Source of the DNA: Gammaproteobacteria bacterium
Lineage (GTDB): Bacteria; Pseudomonadota; Gammaproteobacteria; Pseudomonadales; UBA5518
Reading direction: 5' to 3'
Assembly: GCA_016705365.1 (NCBI GenBank)
Contig: JADIYI010000008.1
Span: forward strand, 1,736,001 to 1,800,000
DNA: 64,000 bases
Positions 16,768-26,545 of this stretch are shown piece by piece (positions within the stretch are counted from its first letter, which is position 1; each line of letters begins with the position of its first letter). The notes under the pieces were generated by a model. That model saw nothing but the letters and a program-made list of their open reading frames with translations, searched no databases and had not been told where the DNA came from. Position numbers and translations under genes: made by a program.

Positions 16768-17394
16768 TTGAGCGATTCGAACAATGCGTTGCGGGAGATG
16801 GTCTCGGCCCTGGTGGATGGCGAGGCCAGCGAGTTCGAGTGTCGACGGGTGTTGGCCGGGATGGACGATCCCGCGTTGCGCGGCCTCGTGGACCGGCATT
16901 ACAGCCTGCGCGCGGTGGTACGGCAAGAGGCACAGCTGCTGTGCCCGGCGCCGCTCGGCGCGAACATTCTTGCCGCGCTGGAACAGGAACCGGCACTGCG
17001 CGCCGCGTCGGCGGCCCCCGCGGGCAACCGCTGGCGCATGCGTGCCGGCGGCGCGGCGGTGGCCGCTTCGGTGTGTTTCCTCGCGCTGATCGGCATGCGT
17101 GCCTTGGCGCCCTCGGGCGATGCGCAGGCGACGCTGGCATCGAACGGAGTGACTCTGGGCAGCCTTGGGCAACCCGTATCGCGACCGCTTCCTTTTGCCG
17201 GCAGCACCACGCCCTTGGGTCTTGCGCGCGCGGTGTCCGATGACTTCGGTGGCGCGCGGACGGTTGGCGGCAGCAACCAGCTGGCCGAGCAACGGCTGCG
17301 CCTGTTCATGGCCGATCATGCGCGCAACGCGGCGCTCAATACCAACCAGGGGATGATGCCCTTGGCCCGTGTTGCCAGTTACCAAAGTCCCTGA
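16768..17394 (+). CDS. rseA: Anti-sigma-E factor RseA/MucA
   Basis: A membrane anti-sigma factor holding RpoE inactive until proteolysis. The N-terminal cytoplasmic domain (LREMVSALVDGEASEFECRRVLAGM) matches RseA_N. A single membrane segment follows (AAVAASVCFLALIGMRAL), then a periplasmic tail ending in a Met/Gln-rich piece. The start is uncertain. TTG 16768 or GTG 16765, after a GGGGGAG, gives a MucA-like N-terminus, while GTG 16741 and ATG 16750 are also in frame. It lies 60 bp after rpoE by the start chosen here. Confidence 0.88.
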   Translation: MSDSNNALREMVSALVDGEASEFECRRVLAGMDDPALRGLVDRHYSLRAVVRQEAQLLCPAPLGANILAALEQEPALRAASAAPAGNRWRMRAGGAAVAASVCFLALIGMRALAPSGDAQATLASNGVTLGSLGQPVSRPLPFAGSTTPLGLARAVSDDFGGARTVGGSNQLAEQRLRLFMADHARNAALNTNQGMMPLARVASYQSP

Positions 17395-17411
17395 AGCAAT
17401 AGCGGGAATCG

Positions 17412-18377
17412 ATGTTTCGTACCCTCCAGGCCTTGTTGCTCGCATTGCTCGCCGGTAGCGCGGTTGCCGAGAGCGTGCCGCAGCCGCGAGAGCTTCTCGA
17501 CGCCATGTCACGCAACTTTCGTGCGCTCGACTATCGCGGTGTTTTTACCTATGAACAGGGGCAGACGCTGCGTTCGGTCAGGATCGTGCATGTTGTCGTC
17601 GACGGCGTGGAGCAGGAGCGCCTGCTGACTCTCGATGGCGAGCAGCGCGAGTTCTTGCGTCGCGATCACCCGGTGGATTGCCTGCATGCGGGAGACCAGC
17701 TGCTGCGGCTCGGCAGTCCCCCGCTGACGCCGCCGTTGCGCCTGGACGCCGGCGATACCTCCCGCCTCGACCAGTACTACGCGATCGAGTTCGACGGAAC
17801 GGAGCGCGTTGCCAGCCGCAGTGGCAGCCGTCTGCGGATCAGCCCCCGTGATCCCTATCGCTATGGCATGACGCTGGTGCTGGATGACAAGACCTCGCTG
17901 CTGCTCAAATCGGAAATCACCGATGGCAGCGGCCGGGTGCTGGAACGCTTCCAGTTCGTGGATGTCGAGATCGGCAAGCCGGTCAGCGCCGCGGAGCTGG
18001 ATCCGGAGACTCCCGAGGCCACGGAGAACCTGACGCACGCGCCGGGCACGGAGCCGCAGGCACAGCCTTTTGTCTGGACCGTGTCGTGGTTGCCGGAAGG
18101 CTTTGCGCTGAGTGCCCGTGAATTGCGCGCCGCTGCCGATCTCGGTCGCGAGGTCGAGACCCAGATGTACACCGATGGGCTGGCGGTGTTTGCGGTGTTC
18201 GTGGAGCGCGGTGTCGAGGTCGCCTCGGACGAGGGCGAGCAGGCATCGCAGGGAGCCACCGTGGCCTATGTGATCGCCCGCGGCGGACAAAACGTGGTTA
18301 CCGTCGTGGGCGAAATTCCGATCGCCACGGCACAGTTGGTGGCCAATGCGGTCAATTTCCCGGACGACGTGCCCTGA
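17412..18377 (+). CDS. rseB: Sigma-E regulator RseB/MucB
   Basis: A 321-residue periplasmic protein that protects RseA from site-1 cleavage and senses lipoproteins or LPS. A signal peptide occupies the first 19-20 residues (LLLALLAGSAVA). The MucB/RseB N-terminal domain includes LLDAMSRNFRALDYRGVFTYEQG, and the C-terminal domain includes WTVSWLPEGFAL. The gene follows rseA by 17 bp in the standard order. Confidence 0.93.
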   Translation: MFRTLQALLLALLAGSAVAESVPQPRELLDAMSRNFRALDYRGVFTYEQGQTLRSVRIVHVVVDGVEQERLLTLDGEQREFLRRDHPVDCLHAGDQLLRLGSPPLTPPLRLDAGDTSRLDQYYAIEFDGTERVASRSGSRLRISPRDPYRYGMTLVLDDKTSLLLKSEITDGSGRVLERFQFVDVEIGKPVSAAELDPETPEATENLTHAPGTEPQAQPFVWTVSWLPEGFALSARELRAAADLGREVETQMYTDGLAVFAVFVERGVEVASDEGEQASQGATVAYVIARGGQNVVTVVGEIPIATAQLVANAVNFPDDVP

Positions 18378-18499
18378 TCATGGAAAATGCCTCGCGCAGC
18401 GCCCCCGGGATCTGCCGGCGTCCTGCTGTCCGTCGTGGCGGGAATGACGCGGCAAGCAAAACCGGCAGGCTGATTCTTCAATTTTTGCAAGGAGTGAAC

Positions 18500-19906
18500 A
18501 TGAAGCGCAATTGGCTGGCCCTGCACGCTGCGGTCGCCCTGATTCTCGTGAGTGCCGCCAACGCCTGGTCGGCGGCGCTGCCGGATTTCACCGAGATCGT
18601 GGAAAAGAATTCGGGTGCGGTGGTGAAGATCCTGAGCACGCAGAAGGCGCCAGTGGCGCAAGGCATGCCGCCCGATATCGATCCGCGCTACCTCGAGCAG
18701 ATGCCGGAGATCTTCCGCCACCTGTTCGACAATCGCGGTCAACCGCGCCAGCGCGAACGCCAGTCCATTGGCTCGGGCTTCGTGATCTCCACCGATGGAT
18801 ACATCCTGACCAACCATCATGTGGTCGACGGGGCGGATACGGTGCAGGTGCGCCTGAGCGATCGGCGCGAGTACGACGCAAAAGTCGTGGGTAGCGACAA
18901 GCGTTCGGATCTCGCGCTGCTGAAGGTGGAGGCGAAGGGCTTGCCGGTGGTCACGTTCGGCAATCCCGGCGAGCTGAAAGTGGGCGAGTGGGTGGTCGCC
19001 ATCGGCTCGCCGTTCGGGCTCGATTACTCGGTTACGGCGGGCATCGTCAGCGCGCGCGGACGCAGCCTGCCGACCGAGGACAACGAGAACTACGTGCCGT
19101 TCATCCAGACCGACGTGGCAATCAACCCGGGCAATTCCGGCGGTCCGCTGTTCAACCTCAAGGGCGAGGTGGTGGGCATCAATTCCCAGATCTATACCCG
19201 CAGCGGCGGCTCCATCGGGTTGTCGTTCGCGATTCCGATCTCGGTGGCGATCGATGTGGTGGACCAGCTGAAGGCCTCGGGACAGGTGGTGCGTGGCTGG
19301 CTCGGTGTCGGCATCCAGGAGGTCGATCGCGACCTGGCGGAGAGCTTCGGTCTCGACAAGCCGGCTGGCGCGCTGGTTTCGCAACTCGAGCCCGGTGGTC
19401 CGGCAGAGCAGGCCGGGGTCCGGGTCGGTGACGTGGTGGTCGAATTCAACGGCGAGGAGATCGGCGAATCCGCGGATCTGCCGCACGTGGTTGGCATGAT
19501 CAAGCCGGGTACCCAGGCGCGCATGAAGGTGATCCGCGATGGCAAGCCGCGCAGCATCGAGGTAAAGGTCGGCACGCTGGGCGACTCCGATGCCTCTGTC
19601 GTGGCCCAGGGCGCTCCCGAGGCGGGCGGGCGCATCGGACTGCAGGCCGAGAACCTGTCCGACCAGCAAAAAGCGCAGCTGCGTCTCAAGGGTGGGGTGG
19701 TGGTGCGCCAGGTCGTGCCGCGCGGAGCGGCCGACCGGGCCGGTTTGCGTGCGGGCGATGTGATTACCCAGATCGGCAGCGAAGTGGTCGCGGATGTGGC
19801 GGATCTGGAGGCCATCGTGGCCGAACTGCCCGCCAATACCCATGTGCCGGTGCGTTTGCTGCGCCGCGGGCAGGCGGGCTTCGTGGCGATCCGCATCGAG
19901 GAATGA
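18500..19906 (+). CDS. mucD: Periplasmic serine endoprotease MucD (Do/DegP family)
   Basis: A 468-residue HtrA-type protease and chaperone of the periplasm. It has a signal peptide (LHAAVALILVSAANAWSA), a trypsin-like domain with the triad His in TNHHVVDG, Asp in SDLALLKVE and Ser in NPGNSGGPLFN, then two PDZ domains (around LVSQLEPGGPAEQAGV and VVRQVVPRGAADRAGL). The ATG at 18500 follows AAGGAG and gives a proper signal peptide; an earlier in-frame ATG at 18380 does not. In Pseudomonas, MucD degrades misfolded envelope proteins that would trigger AlgU. Confidence 0.94.
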   Translation: MKRNWLALHAAVALILVSAANAWSAALPDFTEIVEKNSGAVVKILSTQKAPVAQGMPPDIDPRYLEQMPEIFRHLFDNRGQPRQRERQSIGSGFVISTDGYILTNHHVVDGADTVQVRLSDRREYDAKVVGSDKRSDLALLKVEAKGLPVVTFGNPGELKVGEWVVAIGSPFGLDYSVTAGIVSARGRSLPTEDNENYVPFIQTDVAINPGNSGGPLFNLKGEVVGINSQIYTRSGGSIGLSFAIPISVAIDVVDQLKASGQVVRGWLGVGIQEVDRDLAESFGLDKPAGALVSQLEPGGPAEQAGVRVGDVVVEFNGEEIGESADLPHVVGMIKPGTQARMKVIRDGKPRSIEVKVGTLGDSDASVVAQGAPEAGGRIGLQAENLSDQQKAQLRLKGGVVVRQVVPRGAADRAGLRAGDVITQIGSEVVADVADLEAIVAELPANTHVPVRLLRRGQAGFVAIRIEE

Positions 19907-19916
19907 TTGCACCGGG

Positions 19917-19939
19917 GGCGGCACCTCTGCGGTGCCGCC
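19917..19939 (+). terminator. Hairpin after mucD
   Basis: GGCGGCACC and GGTGCCGCC form perfect 9-bp arms around a 5-nt loop, 10 bp after the mucD stop. There is no downstream T-run, so it is a terminator or 3'-stabilising hairpin of uncertain strength. Confidence 0.4.
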
Positions 19940-20066
19940 AGTCGTGCGGGGCATGACGATAGGGTAGTATTGCGCGCTTTTGGCGAGGGCCAATGGCATC
20001 TGTCTCACGTAAAGTAGACGGTTGACCTGAACCCCCGATACGGAATTGGCACGTGGTACTGCGCTG

Positions 20067-21866
<1,800 letters not shown>

Positions 21867-21878
21867 CAGGGTGACGAG

Positions 21879-22718
21879 ATGGATATCGATTTTCCGTTGA
21901 TTCTGGTGGGACTCAGCTTCACCGCGCTGGTGATCTGGGTGTTCGATCTGTTGCTGCTTGCGCCCGGTCGGCGGCGGCGCGAAGCGCAACTGCACGTGCG
22001 CTTCCCGGCCTGGGCCGAGGAAGGCAGCGCGGATGCCGCGAACTTTCACGCCGAGCGCGAGAACAGCGTGCGCGAACCGGTGGCGGTGGAGTACGCGCGC
22101 TCGTTTCTGCCGGTGCTGCTGATCGTGCTGGTACTGCGCAGTTTCCTGGTCGAGCCGTTCCAGATCCCCTCTTCCTCGATGGTGCCGACGCTGCTGGTCG
22201 GTGACTATATCCTGGTCAACAAGTTCGCCTACGGCGTGCGGCTTCCGGTGCTCAACACCAAGGTGCTCGAGCTCGGCGAGCCGCATCGCGGCGATGTGAT
22301 GGTGTTCTTTCCGCCGAACGACAAGCGCTATTTCATCAAGCGGGTGATCGGTCTGCCTGGCGACACCGTTCGTTACAGCGCCAAGGTGCTCTACGTCAAC
22401 GGGGAGAAGATGCCCCAGGACCTCATTGCGCAGCTGCCGCCGCTGAACCCCAGCTACCAGATCCTCGAGGAGGATCTCGGGGGTGTCAGGCATGTGGTGC
22501 GGCACGAGCTGTTGCGCCGCGGCCCCGACGAGTTCGAGATCAGGGTTGCACCGGGGCACTATTTCATGATGGGAGACAACCGCGACAACAGCAGCGACAG
22601 CCGGGTCTGGGGCCAGGTTCCGGAGCGCAATATCGTCGGCAAGGCCTTCGCGATCTGGATGCACTGGGGCAGTTTCCTGAGTATTCCCGACTTTGCGCGC
22701 GCGGGCATGATCCGCTAG
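21879..22718 (+). CDS. lepB: Signal peptidase I
   Basis: A membrane-anchored protease that cleaves signal peptides of exported proteins. The 279 residues have two N-terminal membrane segments (near 5-28 and 73-93), the catalytic Ser in QIPSSSMVPTLLVGD, the catalytic Lys in DKRYFIKRVIGLPGD and the GDNRDNSSDSR box. The gene follows lepA as in nearly all gammaproteobacteria. Confidence 0.95.
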   Translation: MDIDFPLILVGLSFTALVIWVFDLLLLAPGRRRREAQLHVRFPAWAEEGSADAANFHAERENSVREPVAVEYARSFLPVLLIVLVLRSFLVEPFQIPSSSMVPTLLVGDYILVNKFAYGVRLPVLNTKVLELGEPHRGDVMVFFPPNDKRYFIKRVIGLPGDTVRYSAKVLYVNGEKMPQDLIAQLPPLNPSYQILEEDLGGVRHVVRHELLRRGPDEFEIRVAPGHYFMMGDNRDNSSDSRVWGQVPERNIVGKAFAIWMHWGSFLSIPDFARAGMIR

Positions 22719-22766
22719 AAGCGGCTACACTTGATGCGGGTTTTGGCAACAGCAGGGCGGATAACC

Positions 22767-23180
22767 ATGAACACCTCAGGGCTTGGGCGGCAGCGCGGAT
22801 TCAGCATGTGGCAGTGGCTGGTGGTTCTGGCCATCGCCGGCTTCCTGTTGACCCTGGGCTTCAAGCTTGCGCCGCTGTACATCACGAATTTCACGGTCGA
22901 GTCGACGGTGGAGTCGCTGCGCAACGAACCCGAGATGGCCGGCAAGTCGATCACCGAGATGCGTCTCGCGATCGAGCGCAAATTCGATGTCAACCGCATC
23001 GAGGTGATTCAGGCCGTGTGCCGCGACAAGACCATGCCCTGCCTGAAGATCGAGAAATCCACGACCAAGGTCATCATCGACGCCAATTACGAGGCTCGCG
23101 TGCACATTATGGGCAATGTCGATGCCGTGGTGGTGTTCGACAAGAACCGCATCGAGATCCCGATTCCCGGTGGAGGCTGA
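22767..23180 (+). CDS. DUF4845 family protein
   Basis: A 137-residue protein with a short basic N-terminus (GRQRGFSMWQW) and one membrane helix (LVVLAIAGFLLTLGF), reminiscent of a pilin-like N-terminus, followed by a small soluble domain (TVESTVESLRNEPEMAGKS). DUF4845 genes regularly sit between lepB and rnc in Pseudomonadales. The function is not known. The ATG at 22767 is preferred over TTG/ATG at 22731/22734. The rnc start lies within its last codons. Confidence 0.8.
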   Translation: MNTSGLGRQRGFSMWQWLVVLAIAGFLLTLGFKLAPLYITNFTVESTVESLRNEPEMAGKSITEMRLAIERKFDVNRIEVIQAVCRDKTMPCLKIEKSTTKVIIDANYEARVHIMGNVDAVVVFDKNRIEIPIPGGG

Positions 23181-23868
23181 TCGTGCGCGCGGTTTCGCCG
23201 CGCTCGAAACCCGCATAGCTTACCGTTTCGTTCGCGGCGAATTGCTGGAACTCGCGCTGACGCACCGCAGTTTCGGCGCGCACAACAACGAGCGCCTCGA
23301 GTTTCTCGGCGACGCACTTCTCGATTTCGGCATTGCGGAACATCTGTACCGGCGCTTCCCGCGTCTGCGCGAGGGCGACCTCAGCAGGCTGCGGGCGAGC
23401 CTGGTGCGCGGCGAGACGCTGGCCGAGCTCGGGCGCGAGTTCGGCCTGGGAGATTTTCTGCGTATCGGCAAGGGCGAGGCGCGCAGCGGCGGACGCGCGC
23501 GCGATTCCATACTGGCCGACACGGTGGAGGCGATCCTCGGCGCCATCGTGCTGGATGCCGGAGCCGATACCGCGCTCGCGGTTCTGGGACGCTGGTACGA
23601 GGCGCGCCTCGTCGCACTCGATCCCGGTGTCTCGCACAAGGACGCGAAGACGGAACTCCAGGAATATCTGCAGGCGCGGCGGCTCCCGTTGCCGGTCTAC
23701 CACCTGACGACCCAGAGCGGCGCCGACCACAAGTTGTGGTTTTGCGTGGAATGCCAGGTCAGTGTCCTCGCGCTGCCCGTCGAGGGACGCGGGCGCAGCC
23801 GGCGCATCGCCGAGCAGCAGGCGGCGCGTGCGGCGTTGAAACAGTTGCGTTTGCAGGGGAATGCATGA
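23170..23868 (+). CDS. rnc: Ribonuclease III
   Basis: Cleaves double-stranded RNA in rRNA and mRNA processing. The catalytic signature NNERLEFLGDALLDF is intact, and the acidic residues of DTVEAILGAIVLDAG form the rest of the site. The C-terminal dsRNA-binding domain spans roughly residues 155-225 (KDAKTELQEYLQ to RIAEQQAARAAL). The GTG at 23170 gives about 232 residues and starts inside the end of DUF4845. The era start overlaps the stop (ATGA). Confidence 0.95.
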   Translation: MEADRARGFAALETRIAYRFVRGELLELALTHRSFGAHNNERLEFLGDALLDFGIAEHLYRRFPRLREGDLSRLRASLVRGETLAELGREFGLGDFLRIGKGEARSGGRARDSILADTVEAILGAIVLDAGADTALAVLGRWYEARLVALDPGVSHKDAKTELQEYLQARRLPLPVYHLTTQSGADHKLWFCVECQVSVLALPVEGRGRSRRIAEQQAARAALKQLRLQGNA

Positions 23869-24764
23869 TGGGTGCCGAACGCTGCGGGCTGGTCGCCATA
23901 ATCGGTCGCCCCAATGTGGGGAAGTCGACACTGCTCAATCATCTGCTGGGCCAGAAGATCAGCATTACCTCGCGCAAGCCGCAAACCACCCGCCACCGCA
24001 TACTCGGCGTGAGCACCCGCGACGAGGTCCAGACGGTCTATGTCGACACTCCCGGGCTGCACCGCGTCGAGGCGCGCGCGATCAACCGCGTGATGAACCG
24101 TGCCGCGCGTGCCGCGGTGCGCGATGTCGACGTGGTGCTGATGGTGGTCGAGCGGCTGCAGTGGGTCGAGGAGGACGAGCAGGTGTTGCAGGTACTGCGC
24201 GCCGCCGCAAAGCCCGCGCTGCTGATCATCAACAAGATCGACCAGATCGATGACAAGGCGGCACTGCTGCCGCATATCGCACGCCTGAAGGATCTGTATC
24301 CCTTCGTTGCCATCGTGCCGGTATCGGCACTGAAAGGCAGCAATCTCGCGCAACTCGAGGGCGAGGTTGGCGGCCTGTTGCCGGAGGCCCCGCACCTGTT
24401 TCCCGCCGACCAGGTGACCGATCGCAGCGAGCGCTTCCTGGTGGCGGAGATCATCCGGGAGAAGCTCATCCGCCAGCTCGGCGAGGAACTGCCCTATGCC
24501 AATGCGGTGCAGATCGAGGAGTTTTCGCAGCAGGGCGGCATCATCCATATCAGCGGCCTGATCATCGTCGAGAAGCCCGGTCAGAAAGCGATCGTGATCG
24601 GGCGCGGCGGCGAGCGGCTGAAACAGGTGGGGGTGGAGGCGCGTCATGACATGGAGCGCCTGCTCGGCAGCAAGGTGATGCTGAAGTTGTGGGTCAAGGT
24701 GCGCAGCGGCTGGGCCGATGACGAACGCGCACTCGCCAGTCTCGGCTACCAGGACGACGGCTGA
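23865..24764 (+). CDS. era: GTPase Era
   Basis: A small-subunit assembly GTPase that binds 16S rRNA. The 299 residues contain G1 (GRPNVGKST), the switch region TSRKPQTTRHRILG, G3 (DTPGLH) and G4 (NKID), then a KH domain with VIGRGGERLKQVG. The ATG overlaps the rnc stop by 4 bp, so the two are translationally linked. It is followed by recO 11 bp later. Confidence 0.96.
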   Translation: MMGAERCGLVAIIGRPNVGKSTLLNHLLGQKISITSRKPQTTRHRILGVSTRDEVQTVYVDTPGLHRVEARAINRVMNRAARAAVRDVDVVLMVVERLQWVEEDEQVLQVLRAAAKPALLIINKIDQIDDKAALLPHIARLKDLYPFVAIVPVSALKGSNLAQLEGEVGGLLPEAPHLFPADQVTDRSERFLVAEIIREKLIRQLGEELPYANAVQIEEFSQQGGIIHISGLIIVEKPGQKAIVIGRGGERLKQVGVEARHDMERLLGSKVMLKLWVKVRSGWADDERALASLGYQDDG

Positions 24765-24775
24765 GCCGCGCCGGC

Positions 24776-25504
24776 ATGCAGCGTATCGACCGCCAGCCGG
24801 CATTCGTGCTGCATCGGCGCGCCTACCGCGAAAGCAGCCTGCTGCTCGATCTGCTGACCCGCGATTTCGGCCGCGTCGGCGCGGTGGTGCGCGGTGCGCG
24901 CGGCGCGGGCCGTGGCCAGGGCTTTTGCTGTCAGCCGCTCGGTGCGCTGCTGGTGTCATGGTCGGGGCGCGGCGAGCTGAAGACGCTGACCGCGGTCGAG
25001 CGGATCGGCAATGCGGCGGAAATCGGCGGCGAGCGACTCTACAGCGCGTTGTATGTCAACGAGATCCTGGTGCGCCTGCTGCCGCAGCACGATGCGCACC
25101 CGCTGCTGTTCGATGCCTACGCCCGGCTGCTGGCGGAGCTCCCCGGTGCGGCGAACCTCGAAGCGCGCCTGCGTGGTTTCGAGCTGTTGCTGCTGCAGGA
25201 ACTCGGTTATGGCATCGCGTTCGACCGCGATGCCGCGAACGGTGCGGTGCTGGAACCGTCGGCGCAATATGTGTATGTGCCCGAGCACGGTTTCAGCAGC
25301 GCCGCGGCCGGTGCGCAGCACGTCTACCCGGGCTGGGTGCTGGAGGCGATCGGGCGGGCCGATTATTCCGATCCGCTGACCCGGCGTCATGCCAGGCAAC
25401 TGGTGCGCGAGGCCTTCGCGGTGCTGCTCGGCGAGCGACCGCTGCACAGCCGGGAATTCTTCGTGCGCGCGCACGGCTCCGGCGCCCCGCCCCGGGATCA
25501 GTGA
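24776..25504 (+). CDS. recO: DNA repair protein RecO
   Basis: RecO helps load RecA on gapped DNA together with RecR. The 242-residue sequence has the N-terminal OB-fold (QPAFVLHRRAYRESSLLLDLLTRDFGRVGAVVRGARG) and the helical C-terminal part (YVNEILVRLLPQHDAHPLLFDAYARLL). The zinc-binding Cys motif of some RecO proteins is absent, as in many gammaproteobacteria. pdxJ usually follows recO but is missing here; cysM follows after 107 bp. Confidence 0.93.
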   Translation: MQRIDRQPAFVLHRRAYRESSLLLDLLTRDFGRVGAVVRGARGAGRGQGFCCQPLGALLVSWSGRGELKTLTAVERIGNAAEIGGERLYSALYVNEILVRLLPQHDAHPLLFDAYARLLAELPGAANLEARLRGFELLLLQELGYGIAFDRDAANGAVLEPSAQYVYVPEHGFSSAAAGAQHVYPGWVLEAIGRADYSDPLTRRHARQLVREAFAVLLGERPLHSREFFVRAHGSGAPPRDQ

Positions 25505-25611
25505 TCACGGGAGCGGGAGCGGGTTGTCACCGCGCCGTTCAGGCCGCATCATTTCCGCGATCCGTGCGGGCCGCGCCGCCGGTCAATCAAACCCCTGAGT
25601 GACGAGTGCCC

Positions 25612-26541
25612 ATGAAATCGGTCGCAACTGATGATTCCTCCGCGGGGGAAGTGTTCCCGAGTATCGAGTCCTGCGTTGGTGCCACCCCCCTGGTGCGCCT
25701 GCAACGCATGGGCGCGGGCGCGGCAAACACCATCCTGCTCAAGCTCGAGGGCAACAATCCCGCCGGTTCGGTCAAGGACCGCCCGGCCCTGAGCATGATC
25801 CGCAACGCGGAACTGCGCGGCGAGATCAGGCCCGGCGACACGCTGATCGAGGCCACCAGCGGCAACACCGGCATCGCGCTGGCGATGGCGGCCGCCATCC
25901 GCGGTTACCGGATGGTGCTGATCATGCCGGCCCACATGAGCGATGAGCGCAAGCAGCTGATGAGCGCCTTCGGTGCCGAACTGCTCGAGGTATCGCGCGA
26001 GGGTGGCATGGAAGCGGCGCGTGATCTCGCGCTGGACATGCAGCATCGCGGACAGGGCAGGGTGCTCGACCAGTTTGCCAACCCGGACAATCCACGGGCC
26101 CACTACGAGGGCACCGGCCCCGAGATCTGGGAACAGACACATGGCCGGATCACCCATTTCGTGAGTTCGATGGGCACTACCGGCACCATCATGGGCGTCT
26201 CGCGCTATCTGAAGGAGCGCAATCCGGAGGTTCGCATCGTGGGACTGCAGCCTGCCGACGGCGCCAGCATTCCCGGCATCCGGCGCTGGCCGAGCGCCTA
26301 CATGCCGCGCATCTTCGAGCCCGCGCGGGTCGATGAAGTGCTCGACATCGGCCAGCACGAAGCCGAGTCGACCATGCGTGCGCTGGCGCGCGAGGAAGGC
26401 ATTCTCTGTGGCGTGTCCTCGGGTGGCGCGGTGGCCGGCGCGCTGCGCGTGGCCGGCAACACCCGCGCGGCGGTGATCGTGGCCATCGTGTGCGATCGCG
26501 GCGATCGCTATCTCAGCACCGGCGTGTTCGGCGGATCCTGA
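25612..26541 (+). CDS. cysM: Cysteine synthase B
   Basis: A PLP enzyme making L-cysteine from O-acetylserine and sulfide or thiosulfate. The PLP lysine lies in NPAGSVKDRPAL, the phosphate-binding loop is SSMGTTGTIMG and the substrate loop is EATSGNTGIALAM. The CysM-type RRWPSAYMPRIF segment separates it from CysK. The ATG at 25612 gives 309 residues; a GTG two codons upstream is possible. Only 4 bp separate it from relA. Confidence 0.93.
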   Translation: MKSVATDDSSAGEVFPSIESCVGATPLVRLQRMGAGAANTILLKLEGNNPAGSVKDRPALSMIRNAELRGEIRPGDTLIEATSGNTGIALAMAAAIRGYRMVLIMPAHMSDERKQLMSAFGAELLEVSREGGMEAARDLALDMQHRGQGRVLDQFANPDNPRAHYEGTGPEIWEQTHGRITHFVSSMGTTGTIMGVSRYLKERNPEVRIVGLQPADGASIPGIRRWPSAYMPRIFEPARVDEVLDIGQHEAESTMRALAREEGILCGVSSGGAVAGALRVAGNTRAAVIVAIVCDRGDRYLSTGVFGGS

Positions 26542-26545
26542 GCCG